From Agrobacterium sp. a22-2 (GTDB taxonomy: Bacteria; Pseudomonadota; Alphaproteobacteria; Rhizobiales; Rhizobiaceae): 64,000 nt of DNA. This document shows positions 48,098-57,024 of this stretch, in pieces (the stretch's first letter is position 1; each line of letters opens with the position of its first letter). The DNA is taken from positions 1 to 64,000 of the forward strand of contig NZ_JAAXMM010000014.1 of the NCBI RefSeq assembly GCF_012276985.1. Reading direction: 5' to 3'. The notes beneath the pieces were generated by a model. The model was not told the DNA's origin. It was given only the letters and a program-made list of their open reading frames with translations, and did no database searches. A program made the position numbers and the translations under genes.

Positions 48098-49387
48098 ATG
48101 ACTGAGAATTCCAAGACGGCAAAGGGCGTCACCCGCCGTACGCTTCTGAAAACCGCCTCTGCGGCTGCCGGCCTTGCCGCCGGCTCGGGCGCCATCACCG
48201 GTTTCCCGACCATCTGGGCGCAGAACCCGATCACGCTGCGCCAGTTCGGCACCGGCGTGTCGAACCTCAACGCCATTGCCGAGAAGTGCAAGGCCGACCT
48301 CGGCATCACGCTTGAGATGACCGCGACGGACTCGGACGCCGCCGCCCAGCGCGCCGTGACCCAGCCCAATTCCTACGACATTGCCGACATCGAATACTGG
48401 ATCCTGAAAAAGGTCTACCCGGCCGGCGTGATCCAGCCGATGGACGTCAAGAAGCTGAAATATTACGACAAGATCGTGCCGCTGTTCAAAACCGGCAAGC
48501 TGACGCCGGACAGCGTCATCGCCCAGGGCACGGCACCGCATACCGTCGGCTTCGTCGAAAAGCCCGGCGACAAGACTTTCGCCAAGGAAGAGACCCAGTG
48601 GTTTACGATGGTTCCGACCATCTACAACGCCGACACGCTCGGCATCCGCCCTGATCTGGTCGGCCGCGAGATCACCACCTGGGCCGATATCATGGACCCG
48701 GCCTTCAAGGGCAAGACCTCGATCCTCAACATCCCGTCGATCGGCATCATGGATGCCGCGATGATCTGCGAAGCCATGGGCATCATCAAATATGCCGACA
48801 AGGGCAATATGACCAAGGCTGAGATCGACACGACGATCGAGTTCCTGATCAAGGCCAAGAAGGACGGCCAGTTCCGCGCCTTCTGGAAGTCCTTCGACGA
48901 GAGCGTCAACCTGATGGCGTCGGGCGAAGTGGTCATCCAATCGATGTGGTCGCCGGCGGTTGCCGCCGTGCGTTCCAAGGGCATCCCCTGCAAATACCAG
49001 CCGCTCAAGGAAGGTTATCGCTCGTGGGGCGGCGGTCTCGGCCTTGCAGCCCATCTCGAAGGCGCGCAGCTCGATGCGGCCTACGAATATATCAACTGGT
49101 ACACATCCGGTTGGGTCGGCGCCTATCTCAACCGCCAGGGCTACTATTCCGCGGCGATGGACACCGCCAAGGAACACATGTCAGCCGACGAATGGGGCTA
49201 CTGGATCGAAGGCAAGGCGGCCCAGGGCGATATCGTCGCTCCGGACGGCAAGGTCATGGAAAAGGCCGGCGCCGTGCGCGATGGCGGCTCCTTCGTCGAG
49301 CGCATGGGCAAGGTCGCCTGCTGGAACTCCGTCATGGACGAAGACCGCTACATGGTCCGCCGCTGGAACGAATTCATCGCGGCTTGA
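48098..49387 (+). CDS. PotD-like periplasmic substrate-binding protein, Tat-exported
   Basis: This 429-residue binding protein has a twin-arginine leader (TRRTLLKTASAAAGLAAGSG, residues about 13-32). The mature part resembles class-F spermidine/putrescine-type binding proteins (SYDIADIEYWILKKVYPAG, TTWADIMDPAFKGKTSIL). The ligand is unknown. AGGAGA lies 8 nt before ATG 48098. A hairpin repeat separates it from the permease genes. Confidence 0.9.
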   Translation: MTENSKTAKGVTRRTLLKTASAAAGLAAGSGAITGFPTIWAQNPITLRQFGTGVSNLNAIAEKCKADLGITLEMTATDSDAAAQRAVTQPNSYDIADIEYWILKKVYPAGVIQPMDVKKLKYYDKIVPLFKTGKLTPDSVIAQGTAPHTVGFVEKPGDKTFAKEETQWFTMVPTIYNADTLGIRPDLVGREITTWADIMDPAFKGKTSILNIPSIGIMDAAMICEAMGIIKYADKGNMTKAEIDTTIEFLIKAKKDGQFRAFWKSFDESVNLMASGEVVIQSMWSPAVAAVRSKGIPCKYQPLKEGYRSWGGGLGLAAHLEGAQLDAAYEYINWYTSGWVGAYLNRQGYYSAAMDTAKEHMSADEWGYWIEGKAAQGDIVAPDGKVMEKAGAVRDGGSFVERMGKVACWNSVMDEDRYMVRRWNEFIAA

Positions 49388-49403
49388 GGCTGTCTCGACG
49401 GAC

Positions 49404-49426
49404 TCCCTCCCCCTTGTGGGGAGGGA
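49404..49426. repeat. short palindromic repeat, 9-bp stem
   Basis: TCCCTCCCC (49404-49412) and GGGGAGGGA (49418-49426) flank loop CTTGT. The core resembles the long palindrome at 1-55. It lies in the 130-bp gap between the binding-protein and permease genes, where it may stabilise the upstream mRNA. Confidence 0.75.
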
Positions 49427-49517
49427 AACCTGCTGCAACGGCTTTGTTCCCTTCGACCGCTGAGGTTCGGAAGCGAATGACTGGCGCATTGAGCGAATTT
49501 GATGGGAGACGGAATTC

Positions 49518-50423
49518 ATGGCGACAGTGCGGTTCATAGGCGTCGGAGAGCCGAAGCCGAAGCGCGTCATTCAGGTGCCGCTGCGGCTGGTCTCCTATCT
49601 CCAGGCCGCGCCACTTGCCGTCATTCTCGGCGCTTTCCTGCTGCTGCCGATCCTGATGATCGGCATCGTCAGCTTCTGGGACTACGACTTTGCCCAGATG
49701 TATCCCGATTTCGTCACCTTCAACTACGAGGAGACGCTCGGCTCCTGGGTCACGTGGAAGATCTATCTCAACACGCTGAAATTCGCCCTGATCGTCTGGG
49801 CGATCACGCTGTTCATCGGTTTCTGGGTTGCCTATTTCCTCGCCTTCCACATTCGAACGGCCACCATGCAGATGGTGCTGTTTCTGGTCTGCACCGTGCC
49901 GTTCCTGACCTCCAACATCATCCGCATGATCTCGTGGATCCCGGTTCTGGGGCGAAACGGCCTGATCAACACGACGCTGGTCAATGCCGGGATCATTCCC
50001 GCGCCCATCGAATGGCTGCTCTATTCGGATTTCGCCGTGGTTCTGGCTATGGTGCATCTCTACACGCTGTTCATGGTCACGCCGATCTTCAACACGCTGA
50101 TGCGCATCGATAAATCGCTGATCGAGGCGGCTCGCGACGCCGGCGCCAGCGGGTTGCAGATCCTCACCAATGTCATCATTCCGCTCGCCAAACCCGGCAT
50201 GGCGATCGGCACCATCTTTGTCGTGACGCTGGTCATGGCGGATTTTTCCACCGTACAGGTCATGTCGGGCGGCCAGAGCGCCTCGGTGGCGCTGATGATG
50301 AAGAACCAGATGTCGCTGCTGCAATATCCCGCCGCCGCCGCCAATGCCGTGGTGCTGCTCATCCTCGTTCTCCTGATGGTGGCGGGCATCCTGCGCATCG
50401 TCGACATCCGCAAGGAGCTGTAA
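49518..50423 (+). CDS. PotB-like ABC transporter permease
   Basis: This 301-residue inner-membrane protein has about six helices and the EAA loop EAARDAGASGLQILTNVIIPLAKPG. It pairs with the next permease. ATG 49518 is preceded by GGGAG at about 8 nt. Confidence 0.91.
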   Translation: MATVRFIGVGEPKPKRVIQVPLRLVSYLQAAPLAVILGAFLLLPILMIGIVSFWDYDFAQMYPDFVTFNYEETLGSWVTWKIYLNTLKFALIVWAITLFIGFWVAYFLAFHIRTATMQMVLFLVCTVPFLTSNIIRMISWIPVLGRNGLINTTLVNAGIIPAPIEWLLYSDFAVVLAMVHLYTLFMVTPIFNTLMRIDKSLIEAARDAGASGLQILTNVIIPLAKPGMAIGTIFVVTLVMADFSTVQVMSGGQSASVALMMKNQMSLLQYPAAAANAVVLLILVLLMVAGILRIVDIRKEL

Positions 50424-50426
50424 GCC

Positions 50427-51245
50427 ATGCATGCAGACAAGCGCGGCCGCGAATTCTACATCCTTGCCGTCTTCTTCGGCCTCTTCGTGCTGTTTCTCTA
50501 CGGCCCCCTTTCGGCCATCCTGATCCTGTCGTTTCAGGGACCGAACGGCGGCCTCACCTTCCCGCTCAACGGCGTGTCGCTCCACTGGTTCGTCAATCTG
50601 TTCGAGAAACAGGCGGTCGGTGATTTCGGTGGTTCGTTCCGCCGCTCGCTGTTTCTCGGCATCGCCGTCATGGCCGTGACCGTACTGGTGGCGCTGCTGG
50701 CGGGGCTTGCCTTCCGGCGGAAATTCGCCGGCGCCACGGCGCTGTTCTACCTGTCGGTTGCCAGCTTGGTCGTGCCATCGATCATCATCTCGCTCGGCAT
50801 CGGTGTGCTGTTCCAGCAGATAGGCCTGCAGCCGGCCTGGTATTCCTCGGCCTTCGGCGCGCACCTCACCTGGACCCTGCCCTTCGGTGTGCTGATCATG
50901 TTCGCCGTCTTCAACCGTTTTTCGCCGGCCTACGAGGAAGCCGCGCGCGATCTCGGCGCCTCGTCATGGCAAACCTTTGCCCATGTCGTGCTGCCGATGA
51001 TCGCGCCGAGCTTGATCGGCGTCGGCCTGTTCGGTTTCACGCTGTCCTATGACGAATTCGCCCGCACCCTGATGACCTCCGGCACTTACAATACACTGCC
51101 GCTCGAGATCTACGGCATGACCACCAATGTGACCACGCCGGTGCTTTACGCGCTCGGCACGGTCACCACGGTCTTCTCCTTCCTGGTGATCGCCGGCACG
51201 CTCGGGCTGATCGTCGTGATGAACCGGCGCAGGGCCCGCGGCTGA
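50427..51245 (+). CDS. PotC-like ABC transporter permease
   Basis: This 272-residue permease has about six helices and the EAA loop EEAARDLGASSWQTFAHVVLP. It starts 3 bp after the first permease and its stop shares one base with the next start. Confidence 0.91.
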   Translation: MHADKRGREFYILAVFFGLFVLFLYGPLSAILILSFQGPNGGLTFPLNGVSLHWFVNLFEKQAVGDFGGSFRRSLFLGIAVMAVTVLVALLAGLAFRRKFAGATALFYLSVASLVVPSIIISLGIGVLFQQIGLQPAWYSSAFGAHLTWTLPFGVLIMFAVFNRFSPAYEEAARDLGASSWQTFAHVVLPMIAPSLIGVGLFGFTLSYDEFARTLMTSGTYNTLPLEIYGMTTNVTTPVLYALGTVTTVFSFLVIAGTLGLIVVMNRRRARG

Positions 51246-51991
51246 TGCGCCTTCTCATCGTCAATCCCAATACCACCGCCAGCATGACGGCGACGATCGC
51301 CGACGCGGCCGGTCGTGTCGCCAATACCGGAACGACCGTCATTCCTGTCACCTCTTCGATGGGACCGGCATCGATCGAGGGCTATTATGACGAGGCTCTC
51401 GCCGTGCCTGGCCTGCTGCTGGAACTTTCCAGGGGAGAACGCCAGGGCGCCGACGCCGCGATCATCGCCTGTTTCGACGACACAGGACTCGACGCAGCAA
51501 GGGCACTCTGCGGCATTCCTGTGATCGGCATCTGCGAAGCGGCCATGGCGACCGCCTCCTTCATCGCCCAGCGTTTCACGGTTGTGACCACCATGGAGCG
51601 ATCGCGCCTGCCGGTCGAGGCGCTTGTGCATCGCTACGGCATGGGCGCGCGGGCCAAGGTGCGGGCCGCCGATATCCCGGTTCTGTCGTTGGAAGATCCG
51701 CAGTCGAATGCCCGCGACCGGTTGCGCAACGAGATTGCCGCAGCCCTTCGTGATGACAAGGCCGAGGCAATCGTGCTGGGCTGCGCCGGCATGGCCGACC
51801 TGACGCTCGAACTGCGCCGCGAGTTCGGCGTACCGGTGATCGACGGGGTCGCGGCCGCCGTCAAGCAGGCGGAGGCGCTGACGGCATTAGGCCTGTCGAC
51901 CGCCAAGCGCGGCGCCTATGCCTCGCCGGTTGGGAAGACCTATATCGGCCTGATGGAACCTTTCGCGCCGGCGCGGATGATCCCGGCATGA
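51245..51991 (+). CDS. hydantoin/aspartate-glutamate racemase family protein
   Basis: This 248-residue protein has the N-terminal VNPNTTASMT motif and two catalytic Cys in IIACFDDTGLDAAR and VLGCAGMADL, as in hydantoin and allantoin racemases (HyuE/HpxA type). It would invert a stereocentre through a two-base mechanism. Position inside the ABC operon suggests it acts on the imported compound. Maleate isomerases are related and not excluded. Confidence 0.87.
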   Translation: MRLLIVNPNTTASMTATIADAAGRVANTGTTVIPVTSSMGPASIEGYYDEALAVPGLLLELSRGERQGADAAIIACFDDTGLDAARALCGIPVIGICEAAMATASFIAQRFTVVTTMERSRLPVEALVHRYGMGARAKVRAADIPVLSLEDPQSNARDRLRNEIAAALRDDKAEAIVLGCAGMADLTLELRREFGVPVIDGVAAAVKQAEALTALGLSTAKRGAYASPVGKTYIGLMEPFAPARMIPA

Positions 51992-52830
51992 CCGGCAGCC
52001 CATCCATCCGGCCGCTGGCGCTTTCCGACGTGGAACAGCTTCTCTCCTGGGCGAAGGACGAGGGCTGGAATCCCGGGCTCGACGATGCTGCGGCCTTTTA
52101 TGCGGCCGACCCTGACGGTTTCCTCGGCTGTTTTGTCGATGGCGAGATGGCGGCCGGCATGTCCGCCGTGCGCTACGGGTCGGATTTCGGCTTCATCGGC
52201 CTCTATATCAGCCGGTCCGACAGGCGCGGCAAAGGCTATGGCCGCCAGGTCTGGGATGCCGGAATGGCCTTGCTGGACGGCCGGACGATCGGCCTCGACG
52301 GCGTGCCGGAACAGCAGGCCAATTACCGCCGCATGGGCTTTGCCGCCGTGTCTGAGACCTTTCGCTGGAGCGGCGTCCATGCCGGCACCGCCACGCCCGC
52401 CCCTGATGTGATTGATGTGATGCCGTCGCTGCTGCCGGCGATCGCAGCCTTCGACCGCAACTTCTTTGCCGAGGCGCGCCAAGCTTTCCTGAACGCCTGG
52501 CTTGCGCCTCCACGCGTGGCCTGTGCCCTGGTCCGCAACGGTGAAATCCAAGGCTATGCCGTAGCGCGTGCCTGTCACGACGGCGTCAAGATCGGCCCGC
52601 TGTTTGCACAGTGCCCGGCCGACGCAAGGCTGCTGCTGGGTGCACTGGCTGCAACATCAGGCGGCCAGGCCCTGCATATCGACGTGCCGGCCGGGCAGAC
52701 GGCATTTTCCGACGATCTGCGGGCCCACGGGTTTGTCAGGGGATTTGCCACGGCGCGCATGTACAAGGGGCCGCCGCCCGCCTTGAACCAGGCCGGCATC
52801 TTCGGCATCACCAGCCTGGAACTCGGCTGA
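51988..52830 (+). CDS. GNAT-family N-acetyltransferase, two-domain (YitH-like)
   Basis: This 280-residue protein has an N-terminal GNAT domain with the acetyl-CoA loop RSDRRGKGYGRQ (about 68-80) and a C-terminal YitH/HolE-like domain (about 150-275). It overlaps the racemase by 4 bp (ATGA) and ends the operon. It may acetylate the transported amine or amino acid. Confidence 0.85.
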   Translation: MTGSPSIRPLALSDVEQLLSWAKDEGWNPGLDDAAAFYAADPDGFLGCFVDGEMAAGMSAVRYGSDFGFIGLYISRSDRRGKGYGRQVWDAGMALLDGRTIGLDGVPEQQANYRRMGFAAVSETFRWSGVHAGTATPAPDVIDVMPSLLPAIAAFDRNFFAEARQAFLNAWLAPPRVACALVRNGEIQGYAVARACHDGVKIGPLFAQCPADARLLLGALAATSGGQALHIDVPAGQTAFSDDLRAHGFVRGFATARMYKGPPPALNQAGIFGITSLELG

Positions 52831-52931
52831 CTCTGTTTCACTATAACCACAGCCACCCTTCCAAGACCCGGACCCTTCCTTTATGAGGGATTGCGCTGCC
52901 GAAGACGTAATGCAGGTGCTAGGGACAACAT

Positions 52932-53648
52932 TTGGAAACGACGCTCTATCTGCCGATCAAGCGCTTCCTGGAGGCGGCCGGCTATGCCGTGAAGGGCGAA
53001 ATCGGCGGTTGCGATATCGTCGCGCTCGGTGACGGCGAGCCGCCTTTCGTGGTCATCTGCGAACTGAAGCTGACCTTCAATCTGGAACTGGTGCTGCAGG
53101 CGGTTGACCGGGCCAATGCCGGCGACGAAATCTGGCTTGCCGCCCGCGTCTCCAAGAAGGGCAAGGGTCGTGAGAGCGACCGGCGGTTCCGCGACCTGTG
53201 CCGCAGGCTGGGTTTCGGCATGCTTGCCGTTTCCGACAGCGGCATCGTCGACGTCATCATCAGCCCCGATTCGGCACTACCCCGCAAGAACAATCGCAAG
53301 CGGTCGCGCCTCATCAGCGAGCACCGCCGCCGCAAGGGCGACACGACCCTTGGCGGCGGCAACCGGGTTCCCATCATGACCGCCTATCGCCAACAGGCGC
53401 TCGCCTGCGCTGCCGCCCTGCAGGACGGCCCCTTGCGTCCCCGCGATCTTCGACCTCTGGTACCGGAGGTCGCCAAGATCCTGCAGGCCAATGTCTATGG
53501 CTGGTTCGAGCGCATCGACCGCGGCATCTATGGGCTGACGGAGCCTGGCCTGGAGGCCTTGCGGCGCTGGCCGACAACACTGCCAGCCGAGGAAACACAA
53601 TTCACGACTGCGCCAGCGTCAACGGATACCGTTCGGGGTGATGGATAA
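52932..53648 (+). CDS. DUF2161 domain protein (PD-(D/E)XK nuclease-like fold)
   Basis: This 238-residue protein has N-terminal LPIKRFLEAAGYAVKGEIGGCDIVAL, then VVICELKLTFNLEL, which places a D-(E)xK-type catalytic pair in the order expected for PD-(D/E)XK folds. The family is often called DUF2161 putative phosphodiesterase. A helical C-terminal domain (MTAYRQQALACAAAL...) follows. The start is TTG 52932 with AGGGA 6 nt upstream. The last 47 bp overlap the convergent GntR gene. Confidence 0.8.
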   Translation: METTLYLPIKRFLEAAGYAVKGEIGGCDIVALGDGEPPFVVICELKLTFNLELVLQAVDRANAGDEIWLAARVSKKGKGRESDRRFRDLCRRLGFGMLAVSDSGIVDVIISPDSALPRKNNRKRSRLISEHRRRKGDTTLGGGNRVPIMTAYRQQALACAAALQDGPLRPRDLRPLVPEVAKILQANVYGWFERIDRGIYGLTEPGLEALRRWPTTLPAEETQFTTAPASTDTVRGDG

Positions 53649-54378
53649 GTGTGGTCATGTTGATCGGCCGGTTGCGGCGGTCGAAGACGATCTGATCGAC
53701 GGTCAACACGGCGGCGGGTGATACCAGTCCGAGCTTCTCGCATTCCCAATCGGTCGCAAGCCGAGCGCTCAGTGTCGTATGACCGCGTCCCGGTTGGATA
53801 TGATAACGGTTGCGCAACTCGTCATAGAGCGAGCGGTTCGGACCGGTCCAGTCAAGCTGCTCCAGTCCCGGCACCTGGGCGGCGGGCAGCCAGTCGGTCT
53901 GAATCGCCACCGGCACACCATCGATCAGGCGCAGACGCCGCAGGATCACCACTTCGGCGCCGGCCGGCAGGAAAAGCGGCCGCGTCACCTCGGGCGGTGG
54001 CTTGTAGGCTTTCACCTCCACCAGCTGGCTGCCGGGTTCGCGATTGTTGGACAGCGCCGTCGCCGTGAAGCTTTCCAGTACCTGCAGCTCATAGCCGCGC
54101 TGGCCGGTCGTCACATAAAAACCCTTGCCCGGCTGGCTTTTCAGCATGCCTTGGCGCACCAGATCCTGGATCGCGTGGCGCACGGTGATCCGGCTGACGC
54201 CGAAGATTTCCACCAGTTCGCGCTCGGAGGGCAGCTTGCCATTGTGCGGCAGCCGCCCATCCTCGATCGCCTGCAGCAGCGCTTCGTGCACCTGGCGATG
54301 CAGGGGCCGCGGATCGTCGTGCCGCATCAGCGGCGCCAGAGCCCCGGTCTTCAAACTTTGCGCTGCCGAGTTCTTCAA
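53602..54378 (-). CDS. GntR-family regulator with UTRA (HutC-type) domain
   Basis: This 258-residue regulator has an N-terminal winged helix (LPSERELVEIFGVSRITVRHA, about 49-69) and a C-terminal UTRA ligand domain (LFLPAGAEVVILRRLRLIDGVP ... DWECEKLGL, TVDQIVFDRRNRPINMT). Sugar-responsive HutC/NagR-like repressors have this layout. The start is TTG 54378 with GGAGGGG 6 nt upstream. It is divergent from a CUT1 transporter operon and likely controls it. Confidence 0.9.
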   Translation of the reverse strand: MKNSAAQSLKTGALAPLMRHDDPRPLHRQVHEALLQAIEDGRLPHNGKLPSERELVEIFGVSRITVRHAIQDLVRQGMLKSQPGKGFYVTTGQRGYELQVLESFTATALSNNREPGSQLVEVKAYKPPPEVTRPLFLPAGAEVVILRRLRLIDGVPVAIQTDWLPAAQVPGLEQLDWTGPNRSLYDELRNRYHIQPGRGHTTLSARLATDWECEKLGLVSPAAVLTVDQIVFDRRNRPINMTTLIHHPERYPLTLAQS

Positions 54379-54463
54379 GGACCACCCCTCCGCGAGATCG
54401 GATAACTATAAGCCATCGGTTGCGCAGTTCCAGCCGGGTCTGGAATTCTTCCACTGGGACCGA

Positions 54464-54492
54464 TTGACATAACTGGTTATATCCAGTTCTAT
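54464..54492 (+). promoter_or_regulatory. promoter with overlapping operator for the CUT1 operon
   Basis: A perfect -35 TTGACA (54464-54469) is followed after 17 bp by a weak -10 TTCTAT (54487-54492). The palindrome ATAAC-TG-GTTAT (54469-54480) lies between them and is a candidate GntR operator; a related half ATAACTATAA at 54402-54411 overlaps a TATAGT -10 reading toward the gntR gene. Confidence 0.6.
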
Positions 54493-54567
54493 TGAGGAAA
54501 GCGATCAGAATAAAAATATCGAATACACTCGCTCCAGAGGTTTTCAGATCAACAGGGGAACGACCAC

Positions 54568-55827
54568 ATGCTGAACCGTACATTTGCCTTTAGCCTCTCC
54601 GTGCTGGCGCTGCTTGCCGGCGGCGCGGCGCGCGCCGAAACCGTTTCGGTGTTCTGCGCCTCGACCGAATATGACCTCTGCATGAAGGCTGCCGACGCCT
54701 GGAAAACCAAGACCGGCAACGAGGCCAAGATCAACAAGATGCCGGCCCTGCTCGACGATGCGATCCCGCTTTACCAGCAGCTGCTGGCCGCCAAGTCGAC
54801 CGATGTCGACGTGCTGTTCCTCGACGTGATCTGGCTCGGCATGTTCAAGGCCAACCTGCTCGACCTGTCGACGCTGGTGCCGAAGGCAAGCCAAGACATG
54901 CATTTCGAATCGACCCTCGGCGCCGCCAAGCTCGACGACAAGCTGGTCGCCATGCCGGCCTATATGGATGTCGGCCTGATGTTCTACCGCAAGGACCTGC
55001 TCGAGAAATACGGCAAGACGCCGCCGAAGACCTGGGCCGAGCTGACGGCAACCGCCAAGGAAATCCAGGACGCCGAACGCGGCGCCGGGAAGGCCGACAT
55101 GTGGGGCTATGCCTGGCAGGCCAAGAGCTATGAAGGCCTGACCTGCGACGCCATCGAACTGATCTCCTCGAATGGCGGCGGCAATATCATCGCCGACGAC
55201 GGCAAGGTGACGATCGACAATCCGGCCGCCGCCGAAGCCATCACCATGGCCAAGGGCTGGATCGGCACGATCAGCCCCGAGGGCGTGCTGAACTATGACG
55301 AGGAAGCCTCGCGCGCCGTCTTCGAATCCGGCAATGCCGTTTTCCACCGCAACTGGCCCTATGTCTGGGGCACGTCCCATGCCGAAGGCAGCGCCGTGGT
55401 CGACAAGGTCGGCATGATGCCGCTGCCGGTCGGCAAGGCGGGCGAAAAGTCGTCCGGTTGCCTCGGCCCGATGTATTACGGCGTGTCGAAATACAGCAGC
55501 AAGCCGGAAGCCGCCGCCAGCTTCGTCGACTTCGTCACCGGACCCGAAATGCAGAAGATGCGCGCCGTGGACGCCGCCTACAATCCGTCCATCCCGGCCC
55601 TCTACACCGATGCCGACGTCCTGGCGAAAATCCCGTTCCTGAAGGACAACCAGCAGGCCTTTTCCGACAGCGCCAGTCGCCCGTCCGGTTATACCGGCAC
55701 CAGCTACAACCGCGTCTCGCAGGCCTTCTACCGCACCGTCCACGACATGCTGTCGGGCGGCACCGAGGTGGAGCCGGGCCTGAAGGACCTCGCCGCCAAG
55801 CTCGAAAAACTCAAAGGAAGCCGCTGA
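54568..55827 (+). CDS. CUT1 sugar ABC transporter substrate-binding protein (ThuE-like)
   Basis: This 419-residue protein has a signal peptide (residues about 1-23, ending GGAARA) and a type 1 extracellular solute-binding fold (DAWKTKTGNEAKINKMP, DVLFLDVIWLGMF, AVFHRNWPYVWG). The style is like ThuE/maltose-type proteins for oligosaccharides. The linked GH20 hexosaminidase operon suggests an amino-sugar oligomer, which is inference. Confidence 0.88.
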   Translation: MLNRTFAFSLSVLALLAGGAARAETVSVFCASTEYDLCMKAADAWKTKTGNEAKINKMPALLDDAIPLYQQLLAAKSTDVDVLFLDVIWLGMFKANLLDLSTLVPKASQDMHFESTLGAAKLDDKLVAMPAYMDVGLMFYRKDLLEKYGKTPPKTWAELTATAKEIQDAERGAGKADMWGYAWQAKSYEGLTCDAIELISSNGGGNIIADDGKVTIDNPAAAEAITMAKGWIGTISPEGVLNYDEEASRAVFESGNAVFHRNWPYVWGTSHAEGSAVVDKVGMMPLPVGKAGEKSSGCLGPMYYGVSKYSSKPEAAASFVDFVTGPEMQKMRAVDAAYNPSIPALYTDADVLAKIPFLKDNQQAFSDSASRPSGYTGTSYNRVSQAFYRTVHDMLSGGTEVEPGLKDLAAKLEKLKGSR

Positions 55828-55839
55828 TCCCAAGCCGAA

Positions 55840-55901
55840 GCGGCAGCGTCTCAATGGCTGCCGCCGCCTCTATCCCATCCGGCCTGTCGTGTCGGATGGG
55901 A
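55840..55901 (+). other. tandem hairpins between binding-protein and ATPase genes
   Basis: GCGGCAG/CTGCCGC (55840-55846 with 55858-55864) and TCCCATCCG/CGGATGGGA (55873-55881 with 55893-55901) are two perfect stems; the second is followed by CTTTT. They probably cause partial termination or protect the upstream mRNA so that more binding protein is made than ATPase. Confidence 0.65.
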
Positions 55902-55932
55902 CTTTTGCAGTCTTTCAATTTCCGGGATCCCC

Positions 55933-57024
55933 ATGGCATCGGTCACGCTTTCCTCCGTCTCCAAGAGCTACGGACACCACGACGTCATCCGTGAGGTCGA
56001 CCTGCATATCGACGACGGCGAATTCGTCGTGTTCGTCGGCCCCTCCGGTTGCGGAAAATCGACGCTGCTGCGCATCATCGCCGGCCTCGTCCCAGCCTCC
56101 AAAGGCGAAGTGCAGATCGATGGCGAGGAGGTCACCGACGTTCCGGCCTCCAAGCGCGGCGTCGCCTTCGTTTTCCAGTCCTATGCGCTCTATCCGCATA
56201 TGAGCGTCGCCCGCAATATCGGCTTTGCGCTTGAAACCATGCGGCTTGGCAAGCAGGCGATCGCCGACAAGGTCAGCGCGGTGGCGCGCATGCTGAAGGT
56301 CGACCACCTGCTCGACAGACGCCCCAAGGAACTGTCCGGAGGGCAGCGCCAGCGGGTCGCCATCGGCCGGGCGCTGGTGCGCGAGCCGGAGCTTTTCCTG
56401 TTCGACGAACCGCTGTCCAATCTCGATTCCGACCTGCGCATGGAAATGCGCATCGAAATCGCCCGCCTGCATGAGGACATCAAGACCACCATGGTCTATG
56501 TCACCCACGACCAGGCCGAGGCCATGACGCTGGCCGACCGCATCGTCGTCCTGAACCACGGCCGCATCGAGCAGGTCGGCACACCACTGGAACTCTATCA
56601 CCGCCCGGTCAACCGCTTCGTCGCCGGCTTCATCGGCAGCCCGCGCATGAATTTCGCCGAGCTTGGCCCTGTCGTCTCCGGCCAGGTGCTTCAAGGTCCG
56701 GGCAGCCTCGATCTTCCGTTTGACCTGATCTCCGGCACCCAGACACCGGCTTCCGTCGGCGTTCGCCCGGAGGCGCTGACCATCGTGCCGGAGGGCCAGG
56801 GCCGCATGACCGGCATCCTGGAGCGCATCGAGGATCTCGGCCACGAGCATTTCGCCTATATCCGCCTGGATGAGGCGACCATCTGGGTGGTTCGCGTTGC
56901 CGGTCGTCCACCTTACGACCGCAAGAACCATGCGGTCGGCCTTGCCTTCACGGATGCGGATATCTTCCTGTTCGACACGGATAGCCGGCGCATCGATACG
57001 GTGGCTCGGGAGATCGGCGCATGA
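55933..57024 (+). CDS. MalK/UgpC-like ABC transporter ATPase
   Basis: This 363-residue ATPase has Walker A GPSGCGKST, Q-loop FQSYALYPHM, signature LSGGQRQRV, Walker B LFLFDEPLSNLD and a C-terminal TOBE regulatory domain. It overlaps the first permease by 4 bp and powers CUT1 sugar import. Confidence 0.93.
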   Translation: MASVTLSSVSKSYGHHDVIREVDLHIDDGEFVVFVGPSGCGKSTLLRIIAGLVPASKGEVQIDGEEVTDVPASKRGVAFVFQSYALYPHMSVARNIGFALETMRLGKQAIADKVSAVARMLKVDHLLDRRPKELSGGQRQRVAIGRALVREPELFLFDEPLSNLDSDLRMEMRIEIARLHEDIKTTMVYVTHDQAEAMTLADRIVVLNHGRIEQVGTPLELYHRPVNRFVAGFIGSPRMNFAELGPVVSGQVLQGPGSLDLPFDLISGTQTPASVGVRPEALTIVPEGQGRMTGILERIEDLGHEHFAYIRLDEATIWVVRVAGRPPYDRKNHAVGLAFTDADIFLFDTDSRRIDTVAREIGA

